A stretch of 64,000 nt of DNA. Origin: Streptomyces diastatochromogenes. Lineage in GTDB: Bacteria > Actinomycetota > Actinomycetes > Streptomycetales > Streptomycetaceae. The notes below the pieces were generated by a model. The model ran no database searches and was not told where the DNA came from. It saw only the letters and a program-made list of their open reading frames with translations. A program made the translations under genes and the position numbers. The stretch spans positions 1-64,000 of the forward strand of contig NZ_MCGQ01000002.1 of NCBI RefSeq assembly GCF_002242805.1, given 5' to 3'. Position 1 is the stretch's first letter, and each line of letters starts with the position of its first letter. This document shows, piece after piece, positions 48,123-56,540 of the stretch.

Positions 48123-48767
48123 ATGCCGTCGTACGAACACCTCGGCGAGCTGCTCGATCCCGCGAGCACGGTCCTGCTGACCGTGGAGTGCCAGCAGGGA
48201 GTGGTCGGCCCGGACAGCGCGCTGCCCGAACTGGCCCGCGAGGCCCGCTCCTCCGGCGCGCTGCGCAACGTGGCCCGGCTGGTCGCCGCCGCGCACGAGA
48301 CCGGGGTGCAGGTGATCCACGCCCTGGCCGAGCGCCGCCCGGACGGCCGCGGCGCGAGCCGCAACGCCCGCCTCTTCCGCGCCGCCGAGCGGCTCCCCGT
48401 GCAGCAGCTGACCGGCACCACCGCGGTGCGGGTGGCGCCGCCGATCGAGGTCACCGAGGAGGACCTCGTCGTACGACGGCTGCACGGCCTGTCCCCGATC
48501 CAGGGCACCGAGGTCGACGCGCTGCTGCGCAACCTCGGCTGCCGCACCCTGATCGTCACCGGCGTCTCGGCCAACGTGGCCGTCCCCAACGCGGTGTTCG
48601 ACGCGGTCAACCGCGGCTACACCGCCGTCGTCCCGGCCGACGCCATCGCGGGCGTGCCCGCCGACTACACCCCCGCGATGATCCGCAACACCCTCGCCCT
48701 GGTCGCCACGATCACGTCCACGGACGAGGTGCTCGGCTGCTTCAAACGGCCGCGCCGGCGCGCGTGA
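48123..48767 (+). CDS. Isochorismatase-like protein with altered active site
   Basis: 214 residues of the isochorismatase/cysteine hydrolase fold. The catalytic Asp position is Glu22 (TVECQQG), Lys is replaced (VVRRLHG), and the nucleophile Cys is Ala153 (GVSANVAVPN). The enzyme is therefore not a standard cysteine hydrolase; it may be like EntB, which also lacks the Cys, or a binding protein. GGAGG lies just upstream of ATG 48123. Confidence 0.84.
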   Translation: MPSYEHLGELLDPASTVLLTVECQQGVVGPDSALPELAREARSSGALRNVARLVAAAHETGVQVIHALAERRPDGRGASRNARLFRAAERLPVQQLTGTTAVRVAPPIEVTEEDLVVRRLHGLSPIQGTEVDALLRNLGCRTLIVTGVSANVAVPNAVFDAVNRGYTAVVPADAIAGVPADYTPAMIRNTLALVATITSTDEVLGCFKRPRRRA

Positions 48768-48773
48768 CGCCGC

Positions 48774-49295
48774 TCAGCTCAGCTTGATCTCGTCGCCGGA
48801 GACGGTGATCTTCGCGGCGGCCAGCGCCTGGGTCGCGGGACCCTGCTTCACACTGCCGTCCTCGACGGAGAAGTGGCTGTTGTGGCACGGGCAGACGATC
48901 ACGCCGCCCGCCACGCTGCCCACCGCACAGCCCTGGTGGGTGCACTTCGACGAGAACGCCTTGTAGGTGCCCGCTGTCGGCTGCGTGACCACCACGCCCT
49001 CGTCCTTGAAGATCTTGCCGCCGCCCTCCGGGATGTCCGCGGTCTTGGCGAGGGCCGTGCCGCCGGCTGAACCGCCCGAGGCCGAGGAGCCGCTGTCCTG
49101 CGAGGACCCGGTCGATCCCGTGGAGCCGGTGGACCCGGTCGTGCCGGACGAACCGGACCCGGTGTTGACGGTGTTCGACGAGTCGTCGCCCGAACCGCAG
49201 GCGGTCAGCGCGGCGGCGAGCCCGGCCGCTCCGGCCGCCGCCATGACGGTACGGCGGGCCGGTCCTGCTTCGGGCTTGAGCGAGGCGCTGGTCAT
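48774..49295 (-). CDS. Rieske [2Fe-2S] lipoprotein
   Basis: 173 residues. A twin-arginine pair (Arg14-Arg15) and lipobox LTAC (Cys33) give a Tat-type lipoprotein. A Ser/Gly/Thr-rich linker (about 40-80) precedes a Rieske domain with Cys118-x-His120 (CTHQGC) and Cys135-x2-His138 (CPCHNSHF). It should be an extracytoplasmic electron carrier of unknown partner. AAGGGA is about 8 nt upstream of ATG 49295. Confidence 0.9.
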   Translation of the reverse strand: MTSASLKPEAGPARRTVMAAAGAAGLAAALTACGSGDDSSNTVNTGSGSSGTTGSTGSTGSTGSSQDSGSSASGGSAGGTALAKTADIPEGGGKIFKDEGVVVTQPTAGTYKAFSSKCTHQGCAVGSVAGGVIVCPCHNSHFSVEDGSVKQGPATQALAAAKITVSGDEIKLS

Positions 49296-49430
49296 GTGGG
49301 CGTTCCCTTCCGCGGAGCTTCTCGTGATCCGTCCAGGGGTACGGTCCTGGGGCACCACCTGTTCAGACGGGCACCCAGATCCTTGCCTGGCGGGGATGAG
49401 ACGGCCGTAAACCACGGCTGTCGACAAGCT

Positions 49431-49464
49431 GTCGGCGGGGCGCCGCTCCCGCCGACAGTAACCT
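49431..49464 (+). promoter_or_regulatory. Inverted repeat and -10 of the broken hipA-like gene
   Basis: GTCGGCGGG (49431-49439) and CCCGCCGAC (49448-49456) form a 9-bp inverted repeat with an 8-base loop. TAACCT (49459-49464) is a -10 that ends 6 bases before ATG 49471. The inverted repeat covers the -35 region and could be an operator. Confidence 0.5.
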
Positions 49465-49470
49465 GGGGCG

Positions 49471-49596
49471 ATGCTCAAGGAAGTCATCGCCACCCGCTAC
49501 GTCACGCCGCTGCGTGAGGGCGGCTCGCTGCCGGGGCTCGTCGAGGCCGACGACTTCGGGACGTACGTCATGAAGTTGTCTACCAGACGCCTCTGA
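49471..49596 (+). pseudogene. HipA-family kinase gene, truncated after about 35 codons
   Basis: Reads MLKEVIATRYVTPLREGGSL then GLVEADDFGTYVMK, which is the conserved start of a streptomycete HipA-like kinase. Normally FTGAGQG follows; here the frame instead becomes LSTRRL and stops at 49,594-49,596. The break at about 49,577 is the left edge of the accessory DNA. The rest of the gene does not appear in the window. Leaderless start. Confidence 0.85.
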
Positions 49597-49984
49597 CCTG
49601 CGCCGATTCGATCTGGGATGCCTGTGACCTGCGCACATGAGTCTTTCGGCGTCTTTCAGGGAGGTGCCGCGTTATGTAGTCGGTTCTCCCCACGCGCTCC
49701 CCAGGGCCGCCGGGACTCCCCAGATTCTCCCCGGCGCTTGCCGTCGCTCGGGGGCGATTGCGACACAGGCTGCCCGTCCGTCCACGCCGCGCCATAGAAA
49801 CGCTGAGTGACGGACACGGCGCGGCAATTAATGCGGGCAGGTGTCGACAGGCAGGTCTGGGGCTTCGTATAGGTGGGCCATTAGGTCGTCAAGGCCAGTC
49901 GCAGCAGAAGGGCCGGTGCGTCCGGTGTCAACAGGTTCTTCGTCTGCTGGTGGTACAGCGCAAGCAGCTCGCTGACCTGCGAAT

Positions 49985-50530
49985 ATGGCAGCCGCGGGAC
50001 TGGTCCGGATCTTGACTGATGCCGATCTCGGGGCGGCGGCTCTGTTGGAGTGGCCGCATCCGCCTGCCCGCGCTGACGGTCCCACCTGGCACGCCGCATT
50101 CACCACAGAGAGCGGAGCTCTCGCCACCGAAGTCCGCCGCCTCGACGAGCGGCTGGCCCCCCTTCAAGAAGACACCAAGGCACTGCTCACCACCCGGAGC
50201 TAGATCCAAACCGACCTGGCCCTCCACGCCCAGATCCAGCGCCTGGAGACGGGGCATGCGCTCGATCATCCACGCGGCCTTCACCGGCGCCCTCGCCCGG
50301 TACACAGCGAGCCGAAACCTGCCGCACCCCGGCTTCGTCGTCCTCGACTCCCCGCTCCTCACCTACCGGGAACCCGACGAAGACGACATCAAGATTCCCT
50401 ACGACGTCGTCGCCCACTTCTACCGCACACTCCGGGACGACCCCAGCGTCCAGGTCATCATCGTCGAGAACGTCGCCCCCCACACGATCTCAGCGGCACG
50501 GCCACCCTTTACCCCTTCCACACCGCCGGG
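49985..50530 (+). pseudogene. Degraded C-terminal part of an SMC-like AAA ATPase
   Basis: Frame 1 reads a Leu/Glu-rich stretch with ATEVRRLDERLAPLQEDTKA and stops. In a third frame it continues HPGFVVLDSPLLTYREPDED and VQVIIVENVAPHTI, the Walker B-side end of an SMC or RecN-like ATPase. Several frameshifts and a stop are needed to join them, so it is dead. Upstream, 49,850-49,985 shows small minus-strand scraps of unknown origin. Confidence 0.65.
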
Positions 50531-50555
50531 GCGGAACGGAGCGGCTTCTACCCTT

Positions 50556-50760
50556 CATGAACCCATGACGCCCCCTGCCGACGCTTCAAGGCGCGGAAGG
50601 GGGCGGGTTGATCCGGGGCGGCCTGGGCGGCCGGTGCCGGTCCCGCCCAGTCGAGGCCCAGCTGTCGGAGGGCGTTTCGCTGCTCCTGGTCGAGTTTGTC
50701 GCGACAGGTCTCGGTGATGAGCCGCCAGTTCGTGATGCCGGGCTTTTCGCGGAGTCACCT
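50556..50760 (-). pseudogene. Fragment possibly related to a helicase-associated domain
   Basis: One minus frame reads PGITNWRLITETCRDKLDQE then NALRQLGLDWAGP and ends RQGASWVHEG with a stop. The W..L...LG..W pattern resembles helicase-associated repeats of Streptomyces plasmid and end-linked proteins; this is a weak analogy. There is no start. Confidence 0.35.
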
Positions 50761-50812
50761 ATGCTCGCGCCCAGTTGGTATGACCAGTTCGTTTCAGGGG
50801 GCGGGGAGCCGC

Positions 50813-51529
50813 ATGGCCGATGAGATCAAGTACGAGTACAAGACCGTGCAGACGGTTCGGGGGACCGACGGTTTGGTGATCTCGAAGATGCAGAAGGACG
50901 GCTGGGAGCTCGTGGAACAGCTCCCGGGCAGACTTCGCACCACCCTCAACTTCCGTCGGCCGAAGAAGCCCCTGCCGTGGCGTCTGATCGGGGCGGGTGC
51001 TGCCGTCCTCGTGGTCTTGGCCGCCATCATCGGCACCGGCGTTGCGCTCAGCGACGGCGACGAGGAGAGGGATGCGTCAGCCAGGTCGACGGCTACGAGC
51101 GAGAAGCCTTCCGCTACGCCGACCGCAGACGAGCCGACTGCCGCTGAGGTGATCACGGCGCAGAACAATCCGAAGTTCGCAGCGTTGTTGAAGGCGGACC
51201 CGTGCGACGAGGCGAACGTGAACTTCGCAACCAAGCACGAGGGGCAGGTGGTCGCCTTCGACGGGTCAATCAGGCACATGGCGTCCTACGGGGATGACCG
51301 GACCCGCTACGACTTCCTTCTCGGCCCGGGCGACAAGGGACCGCAGACGACGGACGGCCCGAACTTCAAGTACGAGGACGTCAACACCGGCAACCTGCAC
51401 CTGACCGGCAGGCAGGTCCCTGCCACCGTTGCAGTTGGCGACAAGTTCCGCTTCGTCGCCGAGGTGGTTGAGTTCAACACGGTCCAGTGCGTCTTCCGCC
51501 TTGCCCCGGTCTCGACGGAGACGCGGTAG
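50813..51529 (+). CDS. DUF4839-like protein with one membrane helix
   Basis: 238 residues. A short N-terminal DUF4177-like part (EYKTVQTVRGTDGLVISKMQ) precedes one membrane helix (IGAGAAVLVVLAAIIGTGVA), a Ser/Thr/Glu linker and a C-terminal beta-rich domain (AQNNPKFAALLKADPCDEAN on), with Cys in ADPCDEA and VQCVF that could pair. The domain resembles DUF4839. GGGGAG is just upstream of ATG 50813. Function unknown. Confidence 0.75.
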   Translation: MADEIKYEYKTVQTVRGTDGLVISKMQKDGWELVEQLPGRLRTTLNFRRPKKPLPWRLIGAGAAVLVVLAAIIGTGVALSDGDEERDASARSTATSEKPSATPTADEPTAAEVITAQNNPKFAALLKADPCDEANVNFATKHEGQVVAFDGSIRHMASYGDDRTRYDFLLGPGDKGPQTTDGPNFKYEDVNTGNLHLTGRQVPATVAVGDKFRFVAEVVEFNTVQCVFRLAPVSTETR

Positions 51530-51655
51530 CCGAAATGGGCAGTCTCCCCGTCATGGAGGGGGCTGCCCGACAGAACGGCACCTCCCTCGCCCCATCCATT
51601 CGAGAGTTTTGAGCTTTCCAACCAGATTGTCAGACCGCTGCGCCATCATTGGCCC

Positions 51656-52264
51656 ATGCTCGCATCCAGCCTTGCCCAGCGGCTCGCCGACCACGTTCAA
51701 CACCTACTTGGCAGCGGTCCGTTTCCCCAGCCTGGCGGATGGACCCACATGGGTGCTGTCATCTGCGACGTCAGCTTCCAGCCCCGGTGCAACTACGAGA
51801 GGACTCTCCGACCGCGGCTCCTCCGGCTGCAATTGAGCTGGCCTGATGCAAGAACGGTCCGCGGCTTCCAGCGCCAGCTCGCTACGAGAGACCTCGCCGT
51901 GGCCATGGAGTTCAACCACGCCCAGAAGGTCGCGACGGCCCACGCCATCACCGACCTCCTCGCTGCCCACGGGGTCGATACCCGTGACGACCTCCACACG
52001 TGGCTCGGTCATCAGGCCAATCGCGCCGTTCTGCGCACGGTGAAGGGGGTGGGGCCGAAGAGCATCGACTACATCGGCAACCTCGTCGGCCGTTCGCACG
52101 TCGCCGTTGACGTACATCTGCGCGCCTTCGCCGTGGATGCGGGCCTTCCGAACCTCCCCTACGACCAGTTGCGCGCAGTGTATGAGGAAGCCGCCGCGAT
52201 TCTTGGGCACGACAAAAGCGGACTGGAGCATGCCGTTTGGCGGCATAGGTCGGAGGCTGCGTAG
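51656..52264 (+). CDS. HhH-GPD-like protein (endonuclease III relative)
   Basis: 202 residues. The helix-hairpin-helix reads LRTVKGVGPKSIDYIGNLVG and is followed by VAVDVHLRAFAVDAG, the Asp position of HhH-GPD glycosylases. Cysteines for an iron-sulfur cluster are absent. It is probably a small DNA glycosylase or a structural relative; no substrate can be given. ATG 51656 has no ribosome site. Confidence 0.7.
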   Translation: MLASSLAQRLADHVQHLLGSGPFPQPGGWTHMGAVICDVSFQPRCNYERTLRPRLLRLQLSWPDARTVRGFQRQLATRDLAVAMEFNHAQKVATAHAITDLLAAHGVDTRDDLHTWLGHQANRAVLRTVKGVGPKSIDYIGNLVGRSHVAVDVHLRAFAVDAGLPNLPYDQLRAVYEEAAAILGHDKSGLEHAVWRHRSEAA

Positions 52265-52613
52265 CCACCCAGCGGGCCGGGCCAGGTCCCCCCCGGTCGC
52301 AGGGCGGGGCGGGCCGTTGTAGGTGCGGGTTACAGCAGGCTGATCTGCTCATGGGTGATGCGCGGCCCGAGTTCTCGCGGACGCTGTCTCCGGTCTCCTC
52401 CTCCCACCAGTCGGCGAAGATCCTACGGTGGCACCATCGAGGCCAGGCGGAACCGTCCTGTGGCCGGGGATCTTCCCGTGATCCCATGGGATCACCTGTT
52501 CGATTCGTGTTGCAAACTGGAGTCGCGACCGACCTGCCCCCGACCTGCCGCGCCTCCGAACGCTAGAAGTTACGTGGAATCTGCCCGGGTGATCATGTAG
52601 CCCGGCTTCATCC
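52265..52613. other. 349-base interval with a possible minus-strand remnant
   Basis: On the minus strand WPRWCHRRIFADWWEEETGD and then, after a frame change, GPRITHEQISLL with stop, look like the tail of a real protein of unknown kind. No gene is annotated here because frame and start are missing. The imperfect palindrome atcttcccgtgatcccatgg (52,469-52,488) lies nearby. Confidence 0.4.
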
Positions 52614-53206
52614 ATGAACCTGGGGAACGGCTTGAGGACATCGGTACTCGTGGCCAAGCGGCCGGTACTGGCACGGCACGAGCACGCAGCGACGTGGTTG
52701 CAGGCGTGGGAGGACCTCGGCCGTGCGCCGCGGACCTTGGATGCGTATGCACGGGGGATGGCGGAGTATCTGGCGTTGTGCGAGAAGGAGGGCGTCGATC
52801 CGCTGGTCGCGGGCCGGACGCACGTGGGGGTGTTCGTCCGTGAGCTGATGTCTCGGTCTCACCGGCGCGGGGGGAACGTCGTCTCGATCGAGTCGGGGGC
52901 GGGGCTGGCGAATGCGACGATCCAGCAGCGCTTGGTGCCGGTACGCCTGTTCTACGACTTCCTCATGGAGGAAGGGCTGCGTGACTCGAATCCCGTGGGC
53001 CGCGGGCGGTACACGCCGGGCCGGCGCGGGAGTGCTCACCATTGGGGCCTGGTGCCCCGGTTCTCCAAGCTGCCGTGGATCCCGGACGAGCGGCAGTGGC
53101 GGGATCTTCTGGACGTTGCGCGGTGTGAGCCGGTGCGTAACCGGGTGATGCTGGCGCTTGCCTATGACGCGGCGCTGCGTCGTGATGAGCTGTGCTCGCT
53201 GCGGAG
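52614..53206 (+). pseudogene. Truncated tyrosine recombinase
   Basis: ATG 52614 opens a frame of about 198 codons: SAM-like N-terminal core-binding domain (TWLQAWEDLGRAPRTLDAYA, VPVRLFYDFLMEEGLRDSNP) and the beginning of the catalytic domain (MLALAYDAALRRDELCSLR with the first catalytic Arg). It breaks at about 53,207. The His-x2-Arg and Tyr parts are missing, so it cannot recombine. It shows that a mobile element once integrated near here. Confidence 0.8.
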
Positions 53207-53463
53207 GGCTTCCTCCAGGGGAATGGGTGGCGGACAGGGTCGCATCGATCGAGGTGCAAGCCGAGGACGCTGCTCTCCTGTGTCTTTGTGCTCCGCTCGC
53301 CGCGTTGTCGCTTCTTCGGCGGATGTACCACCAATTCGGATGGGACATGGAGCCCCTGACGACGGCCACCCAGGACGTCCTGGCAACCTGGCAGAGGGTC
53401 GCGCTGCTCCAGCCCGAAGAGGTTCCGGCGACCTTCAGGCCTGAACAGGAGGGGCTCGCCTAA
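53207..53463 (+). pseudogene. C-terminal fragment of an unknown protein
   Basis: In a different frame, LPPGEWVADRVASIEVQAED, then LSLLRRMYHQFGWDMEPL and VLATWQRVALLQPEEVPA, ending at TAA 53,461-53,463. GC bias suggests formerly coding sequence. It is joined to the recombinase fragment by the break at 53,207. I do not recognise the family. Confidence 0.5.
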
Positions 53464-53570
53464 TGGTGAAGTCGGCCCGGGCGCGGTGCCGGTCTTTCGA
53501 CCGGTCCGCTTCCCCGGAGCCGCCTCCCCGAACCGGGCATGCGACTTGGCACCGCACCCGGCTCTCCACA
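53462..53570 (-). ncRNA. Probable group II intron remnant
   Basis: On the minus strand GAGCCGGGTGCGGTG and GTCGCATGCCCGGTTC form a hairpin (53,530-53,564) typical of bacterial group II intron RNA. GCGGACCGGTCGAAAGACCGG nearby folds as another stem. No reverse transcriptase is present. Identity is by memory of intron consensus and is uncertain. Confidence 0.45.
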
Positions 53571-53820
53571 AGCCCCGAGGGGACCGCGGTTGGGGAGTGG
53601 TGCGCCCCGGCCGGCCGGGGCGCTGCTGCTGGTCATCAACCGCCGCGATGTGGGCGACTTCTAGTTTCTGCCAATCGAGGTCTCGGCTGCCGCCATTGCG
53701 ACGGCGAGTGGGCAGGTGCGCGCCCTTCACTCGCGCACGACAGCACCAGGCCACGAGGCCCGCCGACAGTCAGCCCAACGCAGCAACGCCCCGCGAGCTT
53801 GACAAAGCTGATTCCACAGA

Positions 53821-54132
53821 ATGGAGACGTGGCTCGAGCTGTGTCTCGCCGAGGTGCGGCAGGCGATCGCGGGGGCCGAAAGGCGCGAGCGGGAACGGCA
53901 GCACGGTCGGGAGGCCCGGTTGCCCGCAGCGGACTGGCTCCTGGAGTCCCGCATCGGCGCCGGTCCTGCGGTGTACGTCCATGTTGGCGGCTGCCACATG
54001 GCGGGCGGGCGGTGCCGCGGTGTGCCCCGGGACGTCGCGCTGCGGGCGCTGGCGGAGGTGGAGGCGTGTCCGCACTGCTGGCCCGATGATCTCCTGCTGG
54101 TCGACCTGCCGGGTCTTTACGGGATCGGGTAG
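53821..54132 (+). CDS. DUF6233 family protein (possibly N-terminally short)
   Basis: 103 residues: METWLELCLAEVRQAIAGAE, WLLESRIGAGPAVYVHVGG, then CHMAGGRCRGVPRDVAL and ACPHCWPDD. The C-H-x-A-G and CPHC motifs are typical of DUF6233, a streptomycete family found in accessory DNA. Relatives often begin about 20 residues earlier, so the N-terminus may be lost. Function unknown. Confidence 0.7.
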   Translation: METWLELCLAEVRQAIAGAERRERERQHGREARLPAADWLLESRIGAGPAVYVHVGGCHMAGGRCRGVPRDVALRALAEVEACPHCWPDDLLLVDLPGLYGIG

Positions 54133-54198
54133 CCAAGCAACTTCATGGAGACTCGCTCCACCCCCCCTCCGACCGGCACGTTCGAAGATCGCGAACAC

Positions 54199-55623
54199 TC
54201 ACGGCTGCTGCGAGGTGGGCGGGGAGTAAGAGTTCACCTTCGGCCTGTTCTTCGCGCTGCGGCTCCGGGTACGTACAGCCCGTTCGCGGGGCGTCTCGTC
54301 GCTCGTTTCGAATCCCAGCATGACGCTGTATCCCTCGCGGGCACGCTGCAGCCCGAAGTCCCTCAACTGCTCGACGCTGGTCCCCACGGTTCCGACTCGG
54401 CCGAGCTTCACGAGCTCCGCGAACTCCGACCCGACGAGGTAGCTGGCCGCTCTCTCGTAGCTGAAAATGCGCCCACCCCTGGGTCCGAGCGTGCAGTCGT
54501 CCTCCAGGAGGACGCGGGCGTAGGAGAGGGGAATGTACATGCCCTGGGCCAGTTCGGTGCTGGAAGCCGCCCCGTTCCGCCAGTGTGCGAACTTCAGGAA
54601 GCACGCGTCCGGGGAGAGGCGCCACTCGTGAGAGCGGGCGGGTGTTGAACTCAGCTGTGAAACCTGTTCCAAGCGGTCCATCTGGTCCAAGAGCTGCTTG
54701 TTCACCCGGTATTCCTTGTGCCGGGATTCCAAGCGCTTGTACTGGACAAGGATGAAGCTGTGCGTGGGGTGGTGGTAGTAGATCATGTCCGTGCCCAGTC
54801 GGCTCTCGACCGGCGTGGCATTGACGTTGACGACCTCGAGACGGCGTCCTGTGGAGTCTTCCAGCACGTGGATGTCGCATCGCACGTCACCGCGTTGTCG
54901 CCAGTCGTCGAAAAGGGGCGCTTCGCCGCCCAGCCCGGCCCATACGTCGTGGTCGATCAGGCTGTTCTCCACCGGGTCCGGAATGAGTCCCGCCAGGTAT
55001 GGCTCGTCCCGGGACGATGGGCGTCCCCAGGCCGACAGCGCGGAGTGCGGGAAATCGGTCACGCGAGTGAGGGTCTGAGCCGCGTCCTTCTGCTCCTGCC
55101 ACGCACGGTCTGCTGCGTCCTCGACGTTGAAGACGAGTGGGTTGAGATGGGCGAGCAACCAGTCGATGTACCGGGCCAACTCGGGGTGACGTCTCAGGAG
55201 TGCTTCCCGCAGAGCCTGCCAGGTCGTCATGCCGAAGTGGCCCGCGCTTCCGGAGAGAGCCCGCTCTACGTGAGCCCGGTGTGTCGAGGGCAGGGACGCG
55301 AGGATTCCGTCGGTACCGTCCAGGGGCACCGGCTTTGGACATCTACGCATGGGCTCGATGGTGATGCTTCTGTCGACCGGGCCCACGGTGTTGATGCGCT
55401 GGACCGAGCCCATCCAAGTGATGAAGCGGCCGTGATCGGTGAGCCCGTGGCGGCCGTTGTTCGCGGAACGCGCCCGGCTGTCGCAGACCAAGAACGCTAA
55501 CCGGGTGCCGGTATCTGACGTGTCGAGCCCTGTGGGTAGTCCTTTTGTGAAGCGCTCCGAGACGAGCCAGTCGTCTTCGTTGTCGGTTACCTGGTCCGGG
55601 GTGAGGGTCACTATGTACGTCAC
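54199..55623 (-). CDS. Protein of unknown function with possible PD-(D/E)XK-like site
   Basis: 474 residues, soluble. The middle has Glu263 (RRLEVVNVNA), Asp279 (RLGTDMIYY) and Gln294-x-Lys296 (FILVQYKRLESR), which fits the E-D-QxK pattern of some PD-(D/E)XK nucleases. N-terminal half (about 1-190) and the C-terminus are not recognised; the tail is basic. Intact, third-position GC normal. It could be a defence nuclease or a repair protein. It is opposite in orientation to the kinase operon. Confidence 0.6.
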   Translation of the reverse strand: MTYIVTLTPDQVTDNEDDWLVSERFTKGLPTGLDTSDTGTRLAFLVCDSRARSANNGRHGLTDHGRFITWMGSVQRINTVGPVDRSITIEPMRRCPKPVPLDGTDGILASLPSTHRAHVERALSGSAGHFGMTTWQALREALLRRHPELARYIDWLLAHLNPLVFNVEDAADRAWQEQKDAAQTLTRVTDFPHSALSAWGRPSSRDEPYLAGLIPDPVENSLIDHDVWAGLGGEAPLFDDWRQRGDVRCDIHVLEDSTGRRLEVVNVNATPVESRLGTDMIYYHHPTHSFILVQYKRLESRHKEYRVNKQLLDQMDRLEQVSQLSSTPARSHEWRLSPDACFLKFAHWRNGAASSTELAQGMYIPLSYARVLLEDDCTLGPRGGRIFSYERAASYLVGSEFAELVKLGRVGTVGTSVEQLRDFGLQRAREGYSVMLGFETSDETPRERAVRTRSRSAKNRPKVNSYSPPTSQQP

Positions 55624-56540
55624 GAGAGGACCCTACCGACGCCGCTGGCACCGTACGCGGCCCCGCCTCAGCGGACTACGTCGACCTGAAGAGGAAAGGT
55701 TACTGCAGGCGTCCGGGCTGCTTCTGATGCAGGCGCGCGGCTGGGTGGAACTGGTCGTCCCGCCGTCCGAGCAGTGCCGCCTCGTGGCCTTGCAGTTGCT
55801 GCCGACATCCTTCAGCTGTAAAAGCCGGGCGACCAGTTGTGGACACGGCAGTGGAACGGCCTCGCTCCTTCCCTCGGGTCCATGGCCCTCCTCCTGCGCT
55901 CCCTCACCGAAGACGGCTTTCTGGACAACGACGCCGGCATGCTGCCTTTCCTCAGGCCGGAGGCGGAACGCCATCTCAGCAAGCGACACTTCAACGAGCT
56001 CACAGCATCCGGCGCAGCGCTACTGCAGTTCACCGTCCTGTCCGGGTGCACAGAGATCGGTCATCCAGACCCGTCCCCTCCCGACCGAGGAACAGCTTGG
56101 ACCTCGGAGGTTGCCGTACTCCTTTTCCGGGCCACCGGCCGCCTTGCCCGGGGAGTGGCTTGTCGGACGCTGGGCGCTGGTGCTGCTGAGTGTTGACCGG
56201 CCGGGCCGGCTGGGGATCCTCCTGCCGCTCTCTATTTCCTCTCGACTGACACCACTTGGGGGACGCGCTCGTGGGAATATCACACAACTGAGACTTCCTG
56301 CTGCCCTATCGTCCGGCAGGTGCGCGCCGATGGTTCATGCAGGGCGGAGGGTGCCTGTGGTCAACACCCGCGGACGGCCCGATGCCCGGCCGGGAAGCAA
56401 GAGGCGGCGAGCGGCTCACGCGCGAGATCCCAGGTGGGTGTGGACGGATCTCCCTGAACACCGCGCGTCGTGTCCGGGTGTGGGCGACAATCGCTCCGCA
56501 GGGTGTGGTGCCCGGCAGGCACGATGCACGGGGCGGGTCG
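55624..56540. other. 917-base interval, partly decayed coding DNA
   Basis: The stretch 55,676-55,815 reads RPEEERLLQASGLLLMQARG in one frame and 55,837-56,196 reads another fragment (separate entry). Both look like pieces of former genes. Between 56,200 and 56,540 no gene is supported; it should hold the promoter of the kinase gene. Confidence 0.4.
55837..56196 (+). CDS. Short open frame, doubtful
   Basis: About 119 codons from TTG 55837; SMALLLRSLTEDGFLDNDAG, then LPFLRPEAERHLSKRHFNEL and ASGAALLQFTVLSG are protein-like and amphipathic, with normal codon bias at first, but after about residue 75 the composition degrades. There is a stop just upstream and no start signals. It may be a fragment or a small gene. 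No function. Confidence 0.3.
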   Translation: MWTRQWNGLAPSLGSMALLLRSLTEDGFLDNDAGMLPFLRPEAERHLSKRHFNELTASGAALLQFTVLSGCTEIGHPDPSPPDRGTAWTSEVAVLLFRATGRLARGVACRTLGAGAAEC

